Below, one piece after another: positions 1-8,388 of a stretch of DNA of 64,000 nucleotides (its first letter is position 1; every line of letters begins with the position of its first letter). The notes beneath the pieces were generated by a model. It did no database searches. It saw only the letters and a program-made list of their open reading frames with translations, and was not told where the DNA came from. The stretch is from Clostridiales bacterium (GTDB taxonomy: Bacteria; Bacillota; Clostridia; Peptostreptococcales; Acidaminobacteraceae). The stretch is taken from positions 186,001 through 250,000 of the forward strand of contig JAEIOD010000004.1 of the NCBI GenBank assembly GCA_016342415.1, given 5' to 3'. The translations under genes were made by a program, and so were the position numbers.

Positions 1-320
1 ATATTAAGTGACAGAATGGTTACTGGAAAATAAGCTGCAAACTTCTTCTCTCCCAGATCGGTATAACGAATTAGCATAAATCCATAAACACCAATTAGAG
101 CGGAAACGACCTTTACCCAACCAAACCATGTTCTACCTGTCGGTGAGCCCAATACACCCATATAAACCAGTCCTGCCAAAACTACCGGCAAGATACAAAA
201 CACACCGATAGATACTGTCTTAGATCTTCTTGTAGCCTCATTAATGATTACCCATAATGCTATGAACAATATGAATGTCACAAAACTTCCCACTGTTAAA
301 TTATCAAAAAACAATCCCAC
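1..320 (-). CDS. Polytopic membrane protein, 3' part missing (DUF5692-like?)
   Basis: The reading frame starts at a GTG (318-320) with AGGAGG five bases upstream and stays open to the window edge, so only about 106 N-terminal residues are seen. It contains three hydrophobic stretches (near residues 8-26, 37-57 and 68-86) separated by short basic or glycine-rich loops, so it is an inner-membrane protein. The loop TWFGWVKV and the following helix resemble, from memory, the DUF5692 family of clostridial membrane proteins, but I cannot confirm this. It follows hypA by 21 bases and is probably the last gene, or a late gene, of the hypB-oxidoreductase-hypA operon. Function is unknown. Confidence 0.6.
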   Translation of the reverse strand, partial: MGLFFDNLTVGSFVTFILFIALWVIINEATRRSKTVSIGVFCILPVVLAGLVYMGVLGSPTGRTWFGWVKVVSALIGVYGFMLIRYTDLGEKKFAAYFPVTILSLN

Positions 321-341
321 TTTAGCCTCCTCTATATACTT

Positions 342-683
342 TTAACATGCAACAACTTCCTTAATATTAAATTCCTCACCTGAAATTAAATTGAAATCCT
401 CCGCGTTACAGTTGGGGCAAACTTTTCTATGTTCTATAATATTGTATATCTCACCACAGACCTTACACTTACCATTTGCAGGCAATGTGACGATTTCTAG
501 TTTTGTGTCTTCATAGGGTGTCTGATCCACTGCTGCAGGATAACACTCTTCAATAAATCTTGGTATAGCTTGAGATAGTTGACCTATCTCAAGCACAATT
601 TTTTCAACTCTTGTGATATTATTTTCTTTTACAAAACTATCTACTACTTTGATAACTTCATAAACGATGCCAAGTTCATGCAT
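342..683 (-). CDS. hypA: Nickel metallochaperone HypA
   Basis: HypA delivers nickel to [NiFe] hydrogenase precursors together with HypB. The 113-residue protein has the family's usual length, starts with the invariant MHEL (His2 is the nickel ligand) and carries the zinc site as two CxxC pairs, CKVC near residue 73 and CPNC near residue 89. AGAGGT lies in front of the ATG. The gene sits between a large Fe-S flavoprotein and a membrane protein, on the same strand as hypB. No hydrogenase subunit or other hyp gene is visible here, so the client enzyme must be elsewhere, or the pair serves another nickel enzyme such as a CO dehydrogenase. Confidence 0.93.
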   Translation of the reverse strand: MHELGIVYEVIKVVDSFVKENNITRVEKIVLEIGQLSQAIPRFIEECYPAAVDQTPYEDTKLEIVTLPANGKCKVCGEIYNIIEHRKVCPNCNAEDFNLISGEEFNIKEVVAC

Positions 684-699
684 ATATGTACCTCTATTC

Positions 700-3474
700 C
701 TATCGTGTTTCAGTAAATGGGTTCAGTTTATTAGCTGCAATTTTTACTTTTCTACCAAGGGCTTTCTTCATGACTGCTACTGGCAGTTTGCCAATTTCAA
801 ATCCATGTACATCGTGTACTTTCTTAAGTGATATTGCCTCAAACTTACACTTAAGAGTACACGCGCCACAACCGACACATAAGTACTCATCCGTTTTGGT
901 CGCACCACATCCAAGACATCTGGCAGTTTCTTTTTTAATTTGTTCTTCTGTTAATGTCCCTCTTAGATCATTAAAAGTTTTCTTTGATACTTTTCCATCC
1001 ACATGATCTGTTTTTTGTCTAATAGTTTGGTCATAACTCTCTATATCTGCAAGATTGTCTTTATCAAATACTTTATAAGAATGGTTGTCTCTACCGAATA
1101 CTAGCGATTGGCCGTTCTGTACAAATCTATGAATAGAAACAGCTGCTTCTTTACCTGCCGCAATGGCATCGATTGCCAGTTTTGGACCACTCGCCACATC
1201 ACCACCTGCAAAGATATCCTCTTTTGAACTTTGTAGTGTAATATCGTCAACTTCAATTGTATTTCTTCTGGTCAAGTTAACTGCTTCCCCCTTTAATAGA
1301 GTACCGTAATCAAATGTTTGACCTACTGACAATAAAACATAATCACAATCAACTACTTTTACATTCTTGTCATCATATTGTGGATTAAATCTGCCGTCTT
1401 CATCAAATATCGACAGACATTTCTTAAATTCAACACCTGTTACTTTGCCATTTTCTGTCACGATTCTAGCTGGACCATACGAGTTGTTGATATTAATTTC
1501 TTCTTCTAATGCTTCTACTATTTCTTCTTCATGAGCCGGCATGCCTTCTCTTGTTTCCAAACAGAAGATATCAGTTTGAGTAACACCATTAAGTCTTACT
1601 GCGGTTCTAGCAACATCAATAGCTACATTACCTCCACCAATAACAACTACTTTACCTTTAACATGTGATGTTTCACCTAAATTAACGGTTCTTAAGAAAT
1701 CAACTCCATGGATAACTTCATTAGTATCTTCACCCTCTAAGCCAAGATTCCTACCACTATGAGCACCAATTGCCAGGTAGAATGCATTAAAACCATTGTC
1801 TCTTAGATCTTGAATGCTTTTGTCACGGCCTATTTCAACGCCCGTTTCAAACTTCACACCCATATCTCTTAGAACATCAATTTCTGCTTCTATCACATCT
1901 TTTTCTAATCTATAAGATGGGATACCAAGTGTTAACATACCACCCAGGATCTTTTGCTTTTCAAACAATGTAACATCATAACCATCAACAGCTAAATCAT
2001 AAGCACATGTTAAGCCTGAAGGACCACCACCTACTATAGCAATTTTTTTGTCACTGTAGTCATGTCTTTTTCTAGGAATAAATCTTGTTTCTCTGTGTAA
2101 GTCTTTTTCCGCAATAAACTTCTTGATATCATCAACTGCAACAGCTTCATCTATATCACCGCGTGTACAGTCTTCTTCACATAATCTTGGACAAATACGA
2201 CCACATACTGCTGGAAGTGGATTGTGTTTTTTAATGAGTTCCAAGGCTTCCATATACTTACCTTGTGAAGCAAGTTTTACATAACCCTGTACTGGAATAT
2301 GCGCTGGGCACTTAGTAATACAAGGTGCTGTTCCAGACTCTAATGTATTTTTTCTGTTCAGTCTGTAATCACTATTCCATTTATCTTCTGTCCAGTCGGT
2401 ATTTCTAGGAGTCACTTTTGTAATTTCTTCATCTATTGGATCTTTGGAACATAACTTTTGTCCCAATCTTAATGCGTTTGTCGGACAAACATCGACACAT
2501 TCACCACAAGCCACACATTTATCTTCATCCACCTCTGAGGTATAATTCGATCTAACTATATCATTGTTCACATATTCATTTGCTAGTCTCATGGCATAAC
2601 AGCCACAACCACAACAGTTACATATAGCATGTGTATGTCCTGGTTCATCTAAGTTAGGTACGGAATGCATCAAGCCATTATCTTCTGCTTTTTGAATGAT
2701 TTCAAAAGCCTCTTCTCTTGTTATTTCACGTCCACGTCCAGTTTTAATATAATATTCAGCAGCATGATCCAACTGAATACACATTTCCTCTTTTAAGTGA
2801 CCACATCCTTCACCCATGACTTCACGAGAAGTTCTACAAGAACAGTCTGAAACTGTGAATACTGTTGCTTCGTTTAAATATTTTGATATCTCATCATATG
2901 AAACTTTCTTTGAATTGCCGTCAATGGATCTTTCAATTGGTAATACGCGCATTGGTCCTGACCCTATCGGCATGATACCGGCAGCCATTGGTCCTTTTTT
3001 GGTACCGTAATAGTAAAAGGCCTCAGCGATTTCTGGATGTTTTGCAACCAATTCCTTATTGTTGTTAATCAGTTCTAAATGTCCCGGCACAAATATATCT
3101 TGCCAATACATATCCACACCATTAATGGTGTTCACAAAAGAAACACCAGCCCATGCTATATAATCAAGTGCTTCTTTTACCTTGTTGTAAGGTTCATTAG
3201 CTGATTTTGCTACTTCTTTTGCACTCACCTTCTCACGAAATTTTAAATGCATGGCTATTTTTGTCTGATACTCATTCATTATGGGTTCAAGTGCATAGTA
3301 TTCTGGACCGAAAGGAATCGACTCACGCGAAGTACCTGCTTTCACTCTCCCTATCTTATTGGCAAGGTCCAATATGTCTTGTCTATACTCTCTGCCATCA
3401 ACATCTGCCCATGTCAGTGCAAAGTTAAATCTATTTAAAGTCTTAAAGTCTGTTTTTTCTTGTTTCTTAGGCAT
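700..3474 (-). CDS. Multi-Fe-S FAD/NAD(P) oxidoreductase, GltD-like fusion
   Basis: This 924-residue protein joins several redox modules. The N-terminal 300 residues hold a cysteine-rich region (CSCRTS near 212, then CNCCGCGC near 286). A ferredoxin-like 4Fe-4S motif follows (CVACGECVDVCP near 321). Next comes a glutamate-synthase-small-subunit-like unit: the Fe-S helical domain (CPAHIPVQGY, CGRICPRLCEEDC), an FAD Rossmann motif (GGGPSG) and an NAD(P) motif (GGGNVA). The C-terminus adds CLGCG and a second 4Fe-4S set (CVGCGACTLKC). Such proteins move electrons between NAD(P)H, flavin and iron-sulfur carriers; the partner is unknown. It lies five bases after hypB and 16 before hypA, which ties it to nickel enzyme maturation or hydrogen metabolism by context only. 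AAAGGGG precedes the ATG. Confidence 0.85.
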   Translation of the reverse strand: MPKKQEKTDFKTLNRFNFALTWADVDGREYRQDILDLANKIGRVKAGTSRESIPFGPEYYALEPIMNEYQTKIAMHLKFREKVSAKEVAKSANEPYNKVKEALDYIAWAGVSFVNTINGVDMYWQDIFVPGHLELINNNKELVAKHPEIAEAFYYYGTKKGPMAAGIMPIGSGPMRVLPIERSIDGNSKKVSYDEISKYLNEATVFTVSDCSCRTSREVMGEGCGHLKEEMCIQLDHAAEYYIKTGRGREITREEAFEIIQKAEDNGLMHSVPNLDEPGHTHAICNCCGCGCYAMRLANEYVNNDIVRSNYTSEVDEDKCVACGECVDVCPTNALRLGQKLCSKDPIDEEITKVTPRNTDWTEDKWNSDYRLNRKNTLESGTAPCITKCPAHIPVQGYVKLASQGKYMEALELIKKHNPLPAVCGRICPRLCEEDCTRGDIDEAVAVDDIKKFIAEKDLHRETRFIPRKRHDYSDKKIAIVGGGPSGLTCAYDLAVDGYDVTLFEKQKILGGMLTLGIPSYRLEKDVIEAEIDVLRDMGVKFETGVEIGRDKSIQDLRDNGFNAFYLAIGAHSGRNLGLEGEDTNEVIHGVDFLRTVNLGETSHVKGKVVVIGGGNVAIDVARTAVRLNGVTQTDIFCLETREGMPAHEEEIVEALEEEININNSYGPARIVTENGKVTGVEFKKCLSIFDEDGRFNPQYDDKNVKVVDCDYVLLSVGQTFDYGTLLKGEAVNLTRRNTIEVDDITLQSSKEDIFAGGDVASGPKLAIDAIAAGKEAAVSIHRFVQNGQSLVFGRDNHSYKVFDKDNLADIESYDQTIRQKTDHVDGKVSKKTFNDLRGTLTEEQIKKETARCLGCGATKTDEYLCVGCGACTLKCKFEAISLKKVHDVHGFEIGKLPVAVMKKALGRKVKIAANKLNPFTETR

Positions 3475-3479
3475 TACTA

Positions 3480-4145
3480 TTACCCCTTTCTATTGAGTTC
3501 TTCTCTGATCCAATTTGACCATGCCTCAACGCCTTCACCTGTTTTAGCCGAGATTGGGAATATTATAATATCTTTATTTAACTTTCTAACTCTTTTCTCT
3601 AGTAAATCAAAATCAAAATCAAAATGTTCAATTGCATCTATTTTATTAACAATTAAAACCTGTACTTTACCAAAAATTTTAGGGTATTTTAAAGGTTTGT
3701 CATCTCCTTCAGGCACACTTAGGATTGCCACATTTTTCATTGCGCCTGTATCATATCCCGCTGGACATATAAGATTTCCTATATTTTCTAAAAAAACGAC
3801 ATCTAGTTCTTCTACACCTAATTCATCAATACCTTGTTTGGTCATCGTTGCGTCTAAATGACACAAGCCGCCCGTATGCAATTGAATTGCTTTAGCACCT
3901 GCTGCCTGAACCGCTTTTGCATCAACGTCCGAATCAACATCTGCTTCCATTACACCGATTTTCATCTCATCTTTTAATGAGTTAATGGTACTGACCAATG
4001 TAGTTGTTTTCCCACTACCCGGTGATGACATAATATTAATTAAATATGTCCCCTGTCTTTTCAGTTCCTGTCTTGTTTCCTCAGCAACTTTTACATTGTC
4101 TTCATGAATATTTTTTTGGATTTTATAAATTTTTAACTCTTCCAT
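3480..4145 (-). CDS. hypB: Hydrogenase nickel incorporation GTPase HypB
   Basis: HypB is the SIMIBI-class GTPase that drives nickel insertion with HypA. The 221-residue sequence shows the P-loop (SSPGSGKTT near 40-48), the metal-binding CxxH (GLCHLDA near 93) that bridges the dimer, the switch region around FLENIGNLICPA, and NKID for guanine recognition. The short N-terminus lacks the histidine-rich nickel storage tract seen in some HypB proteins. It is the first gene of a leftward operon; a GGAGGG ribosome site precedes the ATG. Confidence 0.95.
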   Translation of the reverse strand: MEELKIYKIQKNIHEDNVKVAEETRQELKRQGTYLINIMSSPGSGKTTTLVSTINSLKDEMKIGVMEADVDSDVDAKAVQAAGAKAIQLHTGGLCHLDATMTKQGIDELGVEELDVVFLENIGNLICPAGYDTGAMKNVAILSVPEGDDKPLKYPKIFGKVQVLIVNKIDAIEHFDFDFDLLEKRVRKLNKDIIIFPISAKTGEGVEAWSNWIREELNRKG

Positions 4146-4176
4146 TTTAATCCCTCCATAGTTCTTATATACTCCG

Positions 4177-4205
4177 AGTTTAGCACTATATTTTTAGAGC
4201 ATCAA
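4177..4205 (-). promoter_or_regulatory. Probable sigma-A promoter of the hypB operon
   Basis: On the minus strand TTGATG (4205-4200) and TAAACT (4182-4177) are separated by 17 bases, about 30 bases upstream of the hypB start. The match is fair but not perfect and is inferred from sequence alone. Confidence 0.5.
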
Positions 4206-4613
4206 ACGCCTTTTTCAGTCTTTTTTTTTAACACTGGTACTTTATGAATCTGTTTACATTTCAAGTTTTGTGGAAATAGCGGGACAATTCTGACAATTTC
4301 GTGTAAAAGCCCATTAAAACTAACCCGTATTCCATTTTTTTTATGAATTTTTCTGTTAACATGTAAACACAACTCCAAAGTAATATTTCTTTTGCATACT
4401 TTTTGTTCTTGCTAAATTTTCATTTAAATTATAAACTAATGTTAGACTTAGAAATTGTTAAAAAATAAACATAGTATCGGAATTTATGAACTACAAATCT
4501 GACTTCTTAAGAACTTTCATTTACTAACAGCTACCTTTAATACTATCCATTCATAAATTGAAAATGTAAGTTTAATAATTTATATAAAATAAATTATAAC
4601 CTTAAAATAATGT
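4206..4613. other. Intergenic region, divergent genes
   Basis: About 400 AT-rich bases separate hypB from the transposase-like gene. I see no RNA gene, no clear repeat and no coding remnant. A GTTAACATGTAAAC motif near 4355 is partly palindromic and could be an operator, but nothing else supports that. Confidence 0.4.
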
Positions 4614-4624
4614 AGGTGAAAAAC

Positions 4625-5611
4625 ATGGAAAAAGAGCTTCGGTTTAAAATCATATCAGAGGGTTTAAAAAACGGCATAAGTGTTACCTGTAGAAAATATG
4701 ATATTTCTAGAACTATTTATTATCGTTGGTTAAAAAGATTTAAGTCTCAAGGCATAGATGGTTTAGATGATAAGAAAAAGATTTTCATACCTTCAAATAA
4801 AACAAAGAAGGAAATTGAAACACACATTTTCAATTTGATAAAAACCTATCCCGATTACGGACCAAGAGCAATAAAATATCTTCTTGAGGAATTAGGACAT
4901 CATATCAGCGAGTCTGCTGTATACAATGTTATGAAAAGAAACGACCTCACAAACAAGCAAAATCGTATCAAATTTTCAAAAAAAGATGTTCCATCCATCA
5001 CTCAGACAATTCCTGCTTTATCTGAACTCCAGAGTGGAGAATGTTGGATCTTTTGGATTACTGATTATGGTTATTTTAAGAATATAGGACATATCTATGC
5101 TTATAATTTTTTTGATTTAAAGAGTCACATTGCCTGTTCGAGATTATACAACAAAATATCGTTTGCAAACTTCGAAGAATTGTTAACAGCAGTTGCTTTA
5201 TCTGTTGCAACCAGTCTCAATCTAAAAATAAACTACATCTGTCTATTTGAAGACCGGAAAATTCTTAAACATAAAGATAACGTTTCAAAATCCAAAATTC
5301 GTAAAACCCTTCACGACCATGGATTTGAAATTAAGATACATTTCATTAAAGCAAATGAGGATATGAATCAAATCGATTACTTGAAAGCTGAATATAGCGA
5401 AGACTGTATTTCGTTTTTAATGCCACTGATTAATGAGCAGATCACTTTTACCGATCTAAAACTATCCTTTCAAAACCATATAAGAAATTACAATATCCAC
5501 AATAAAAAGCAATATGAAGATGTTTGGTATTCTCCAATTGAATACCATAACAAATGTACAAATACAGATCTAATCTTACCAATATGGGCGTATATGGATA
5601 GAAATTATTAG
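4625..5611 (+). CDS. IS481/IS3-type transposase-derived protein, degenerate catalytic core
   Basis: The first 110 residues are typical of DDE transposases of the IS3/IS481 type: a helix-turn-helix (SVTCRKYDISRTIYYRWLKR) followed by a second HTH region (YPDYGPRAIKYLLEELG). The rest has the length and order of an integrase (rve) core: ITDYGY in place of the first-Asp strand, FFDLKSHIA for the next strands and a tail like YNIHNKKQYEDVWYSPIEY. The expected second Asp motif (SDxG) is replaced by LFEDRK, and the third-acid helix reads MNQIDYLKAEY, so the DDE triad looks broken. I saw no terminal inverted repeats. The start is the ATG at 4625 with AGGTG six bases upstream rather than the GTG at 4616. 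It probably became a host gene; it is coupled to the next gene. Confidence 0.6.
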   Translation: MEKELRFKIISEGLKNGISVTCRKYDISRTIYYRWLKRFKSQGIDGLDDKKKIFIPSNKTKKEIETHIFNLIKTYPDYGPRAIKYLLEELGHHISESAVYNVMKRNDLTNKQNRIKFSKKDVPSITQTIPALSELQSGECWIFWITDYGYFKNIGHIYAYNFFDLKSHIACSRLYNKISFANFEELLTAVALSVATSLNLKINYICLFEDRKILKHKDNVSKSKIRKTLHDHGFEIKIHFIKANEDMNQIDYLKAEYSEDCISFLMPLINEQITFTDLKLSFQNHIRNYNIHNKKQYEDVWYSPIEYHNKCTNTDLILPIWAYMDRNY

Positions 5612-5625
5612 ACAAGGTGGTTAAT

Positions 5626-6849
5626 ATGAAAGTAGCGGTTATTGGTGCAGGGTTTAGTGGTATGCTCGCTGCATATCTTTTAGAAAAAGAAGGTATTGAT
5701 GTAACGATATATGAAAAAAATGAATACATCGGTGGTCATTGCCAAACCATTGTCAGTAAAAATGTTTATACAGAACTCGGTACTGTCTTCTCTTTTTCAA
5801 AAAACATCAAAGAACTGTTGATAGAATTACAAGTTGACTATAGAGAGTATTTTATTTATAAGAATTATATAGATGAAAATTGCAACTGCGTAGAACATAT
5901 GTCCAGAGAAGATGTCTCCCTGTTAATCAAAGAATTGGATAGACTCAAACTCATCCTGAGCAATTATCCAGAGTCTCTTAAGAGCATTAATTTTGGTTAT
6001 ATACATGAGGATTTAATGGTTTCATTTAGAGAGTTTGCAAAAGTACATCAATTAAAATATATCTGTCAGATCATAACCCCTTTCCTATCGTCTTTTGGAT
6101 TGGGTAGTATTGATGATCTTCAAGCATATTATATTTTTAAAGTATTTGATCTAAACACGCTCTACTCTTTCATAAGAGGTGATAAATTGTTGTCTTTTAA
6201 CAAAGGAACTTCTGAATTGATTACTAAACTGAGTCAGAATATTTCAGATATCAGATATTCTCTTGAAGTTAAAAATGTTGAAGTGGTTGATGATAAAGTT
6301 AAAGTTGAAGTCGCTTATGGCTCAGAATACTTTGACAAGGTGCTTATTACAACCAAACTGCCTCGAGATGTCATCAAAGACAAACTCTATAATCAATTAA
6401 TGAAAAAAATTGAGACCAATCCGTTTATAGCCGTTGCATATGAAGTTCACAATAGGGATTTGGCCACAACGTATTATAAAGCCAATTTAGGAAAAAAAGG
6501 AAGGATTCAGTTTTTCTTTTCTTCCAAGCAAAACAACAGGACCACTCTTGTTGCGTATGCCTATGGAACGATAAGTAAGGAAATCATAGATGGTATGACC
6601 AAAGACATCGAGAGATTTGGTGTGAACATTAAACAGTTGATAACCGTTAAACAGTGGTACATCTTCCCTCATCTAAAGGCTGAAAACTTAACTCAGGACT
6701 TCTATAAGGATATCAACGATAGACAAAAGACAAGCAATATCGGTTTGATTGGTTCGCTGGTTACAGAACCCTCTATAGATAATCTGTATGTATCGGTTAA
6801 GAATTCCGTTAATGAAGTCATTGATTATTATAAGAATCATTTTCAGTAA
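5626..6849 (+). CDS. NAD(P)/FAD-binding amine-oxidase-like flavoprotein
   Basis: The N-terminus has the FAD dinucleotide motif GAGFSGMLAAYLLEK and the downstream YEKNEYIGGHCQT typical of the flavin amine oxidoreductase superfamily (MAO, phytoene desaturase, UDP-galactopyranose mutase relatives). The C-terminal part (IGLIGSLVTEPSIDNLYVSV) matches where these enzymes close the FAD site. At 407 residues it is close to stand-alone members found in sugar or lipid modification loci. The ATG at 5626 follows AAGGTGG with five bases spacing and is better than the upstream GTG at 5617. Only 14 bases separate it from the transposase-derived gene, so they are likely co-translated. Substrate unknown. Confidence 0.7.
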   Translation: MKVAVIGAGFSGMLAAYLLEKEGIDVTIYEKNEYIGGHCQTIVSKNVYTELGTVFSFSKNIKELLIELQVDYREYFIYKNYIDENCNCVEHMSREDVSLLIKELDRLKLILSNYPESLKSINFGYIHEDLMVSFREFAKVHQLKYICQIITPFLSSFGLGSIDDLQAYYIFKVFDLNTLYSFIRGDKLLSFNKGTSELITKLSQNISDIRYSLEVKNVEVVDDKVKVEVAYGSEYFDKVLITTKLPRDVIKDKLYNQLMKKIETNPFIAVAYEVHNRDLATTYYKANLGKKGRIQFFFSSKQNNRTTLVAYAYGTISKEIIDGMTKDIERFGVNIKQLITVKQWYIFPHLKAENLTQDFYKDINDRQKTSNIGLIGSLVTEPSIDNLYVSVKNSVNEVIDYYKNHFQ

Positions 6850-6883
6850 CACATGAGTTAAGTATTATCATATTAAAAATGTA

Positions 6884-6917
6884 AAAAGGCTTCTAGAAGG
6901 ATCTCTAGAAGCCTTTT
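6884..6917. terminator. Bidirectional rho-independent terminator
   Basis: A 14-bp perfect stem (AAAAGGCTTCTAGA with its complement) around a 6-base loop, with A-tract and T-tract flanks, lies between two convergent genes and can serve both strands. Confidence 0.9.
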
Positions 6918-6928
6918 ATTATTAGCAA

Positions 6929-7813
6929 TTACGCATGTGAGAACTCAGAAAATCTAAAAGACTCCTTAGGTTCAAGGCCTTTATGTCTGATCAATAACGT
7001 CTGATCTTCTTTCACAAGAGGAATTTGTTCTATTGGTAACTTACACAGTTCAGGTTTAAAGTGAAACTCCACTTTTTCAGCCTTCTCAACTGAAATCATA
7101 GTAAGAATCACTTCCATTTCCTGTACTGCCTCAGAGATGACATCATATATATGAAGCATCTCATTTTGTTCTTCCATTACTAGAATGGCATGTTTAGATT
7201 CTATGTAGTACAACTTATCTGCAAACCATTGATGACAATAGAACATTACTAAGTGCGAATCCTCTTCAATGCCAATGGCATCTGACTGTGCAACTCTCTT
7301 ACGGGTCATCTCCACCATCAACTTATAATCATTAACATCATTCAAATCAAGTTTTCTGATGTCACTCTTCTTTTGATCTGGTAATTTAGCAAAGAAACGA
7401 TGTTCATTAAACTCATGCATATCAAATTTCTTATACAGTTCTAATGCGTTATCATTACCAAACAGGTAAATGAAATCAACTTCACTTTCCCACTCTTTAA
7501 CAATTGTCTCCAGTAATTTGTAAGCCAATCCTTGTTTTCTATAATCAGGAGTTGTCATGACCGTTCCAATCTGTATGGCACTATAACTTTTATTGTCCCA
7601 TTTCAAATGCATTCTGTTTGCAGATGCATTGGCTACAATTCGATCTCCAACTTTGAATGAATAACATATGTAGGAATCATTCCAAAATCCTTTCTGGTGC
7701 CATGGTTCAAAGTCAATGCCAAAGGTCTCTTTAGCCAAGCTGTTAAAGCTCGCTCTTAAAGTTTCATTGTCTCTATAGTCTTTTATCAGTTCTACTTTAT
7801 GCTTCAGTTCCAT
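6929..7813 (-). CDS. GNAT-family N-acetyltransferase
   Basis: A roughly 294-residue acetyltransferase. The region around residues 75-125 contains the beta-strand and acetyl-CoA loop (IGTVMTTPDYRKQGLAYKLL), where RKQGLA is the Q/R-x-x-G-x-G/A signature, followed by YLFGNDNALELYKKFDM, the usual end of motif A/B. The C-terminal third is a second domain of the kind found in two-domain GNATs. The start chosen is the ATG at 7813, because GGAGG lies six bases upstream; the in-frame ATG at 7852 has no ribosome site. Substrate cannot be predicted. It is a single gene, convergent with the flavoprotein. Confidence 0.8.
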   Translation of the reverse strand: MELKHKVELIKDYRDNETLRASFNSLAKETFGIDFEPWHQKGFWNDSYICYSFKVGDRIVANASANRMHLKWDNKSYSAIQIGTVMTTPDYRKQGLAYKLLETIVKEWESEVDFIYLFGNDNALELYKKFDMHEFNEHRFFAKLPDQKKSDIRKLDLNDVNDYKLMVEMTRKRVAQSDAIGIEEDSHLVMFYCHQWFADKLYYIESKHAILVMEEQNEMLHIYDVISEAVQEMEVILTMISVEKAEKVEFHFKPELCKLPIEQIPLVKEDQTLLIRHKGLEPKESFRFSEFSHA

Positions 7814-8388
7814 TTTAATCCTCCGTTGATTCTCAATGGACAGTTTGCCCATAAGTTTTATTTTATATAATAGTAAATATTTTTTCTGAAATACACCCTA
7901 TTGGGGTCAGCAAAATCTTATCCACTGAATCAATTGTATAAAAAAACTGCAGGAAAGACAGCCTTCCTACAGTTCATATCCGAAATCAATACTTTGCATA
8001 TAACTAAAAATCGAGTCAAACATACATCGTATTTAACACTTCAAGTAAAGTAAGTTGCCTTCTAACTGAGCCCTTTATAGTGAGTACGACAAAACACCTT
8101 CTGTAGTTGTACCGTTTTTTTTATCATCAAGACTATGGATTAGAAGCAGTTTTCTACAAGGATTACTCACACAAACTTTGGACCACCAAGATCCAATGAT
8201 TGACTAACAACCAATAAGATTGTAAGATTTATAAAGTTATTGATCAAATCAATATTAGCAATTAGATGGTGTCATTTTTCATTCTCCTTTACTTTTAATT
8301 CAAACTAATTATAACAAGTGTCCTTGAACTTGTAAATTATAACCTATGGTGTAACCATATTGTAATATGGTTAAAACTACTTTTAAAA
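7814..8388. other. Long gap with minus-strand hairpin, no intact gene
   Basis: This 575-base stretch has no open frame of useful length. A ribosome site (AAAGGAG) on the minus strand near 8288 leads into an ATG whose frame stops after six codons, which suggests a decayed gene. A terminator-like hairpin for the minus strand lies at 7945-7974. Confidence 0.4.
7945..7974 (-). terminator. Rho-independent terminator
   Basis: AACTGCAGGAA and TTCCTACAGTT form an 11-bp stem with one mismatch; on the minus strand it is followed by seven T. It lies about 415 bases beyond the end of the HEAT-repeat gene, so the transcript would have a long tail, or a lost gene lay between. Confidence 0.75.

Noticed and set aside
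4616..4627. GTG at 4616 as the start of the transposase-like gene
   Set aside because: The GTG is part of the AGGTG ribosome site; the ATG at 4625 is properly spaced from it.
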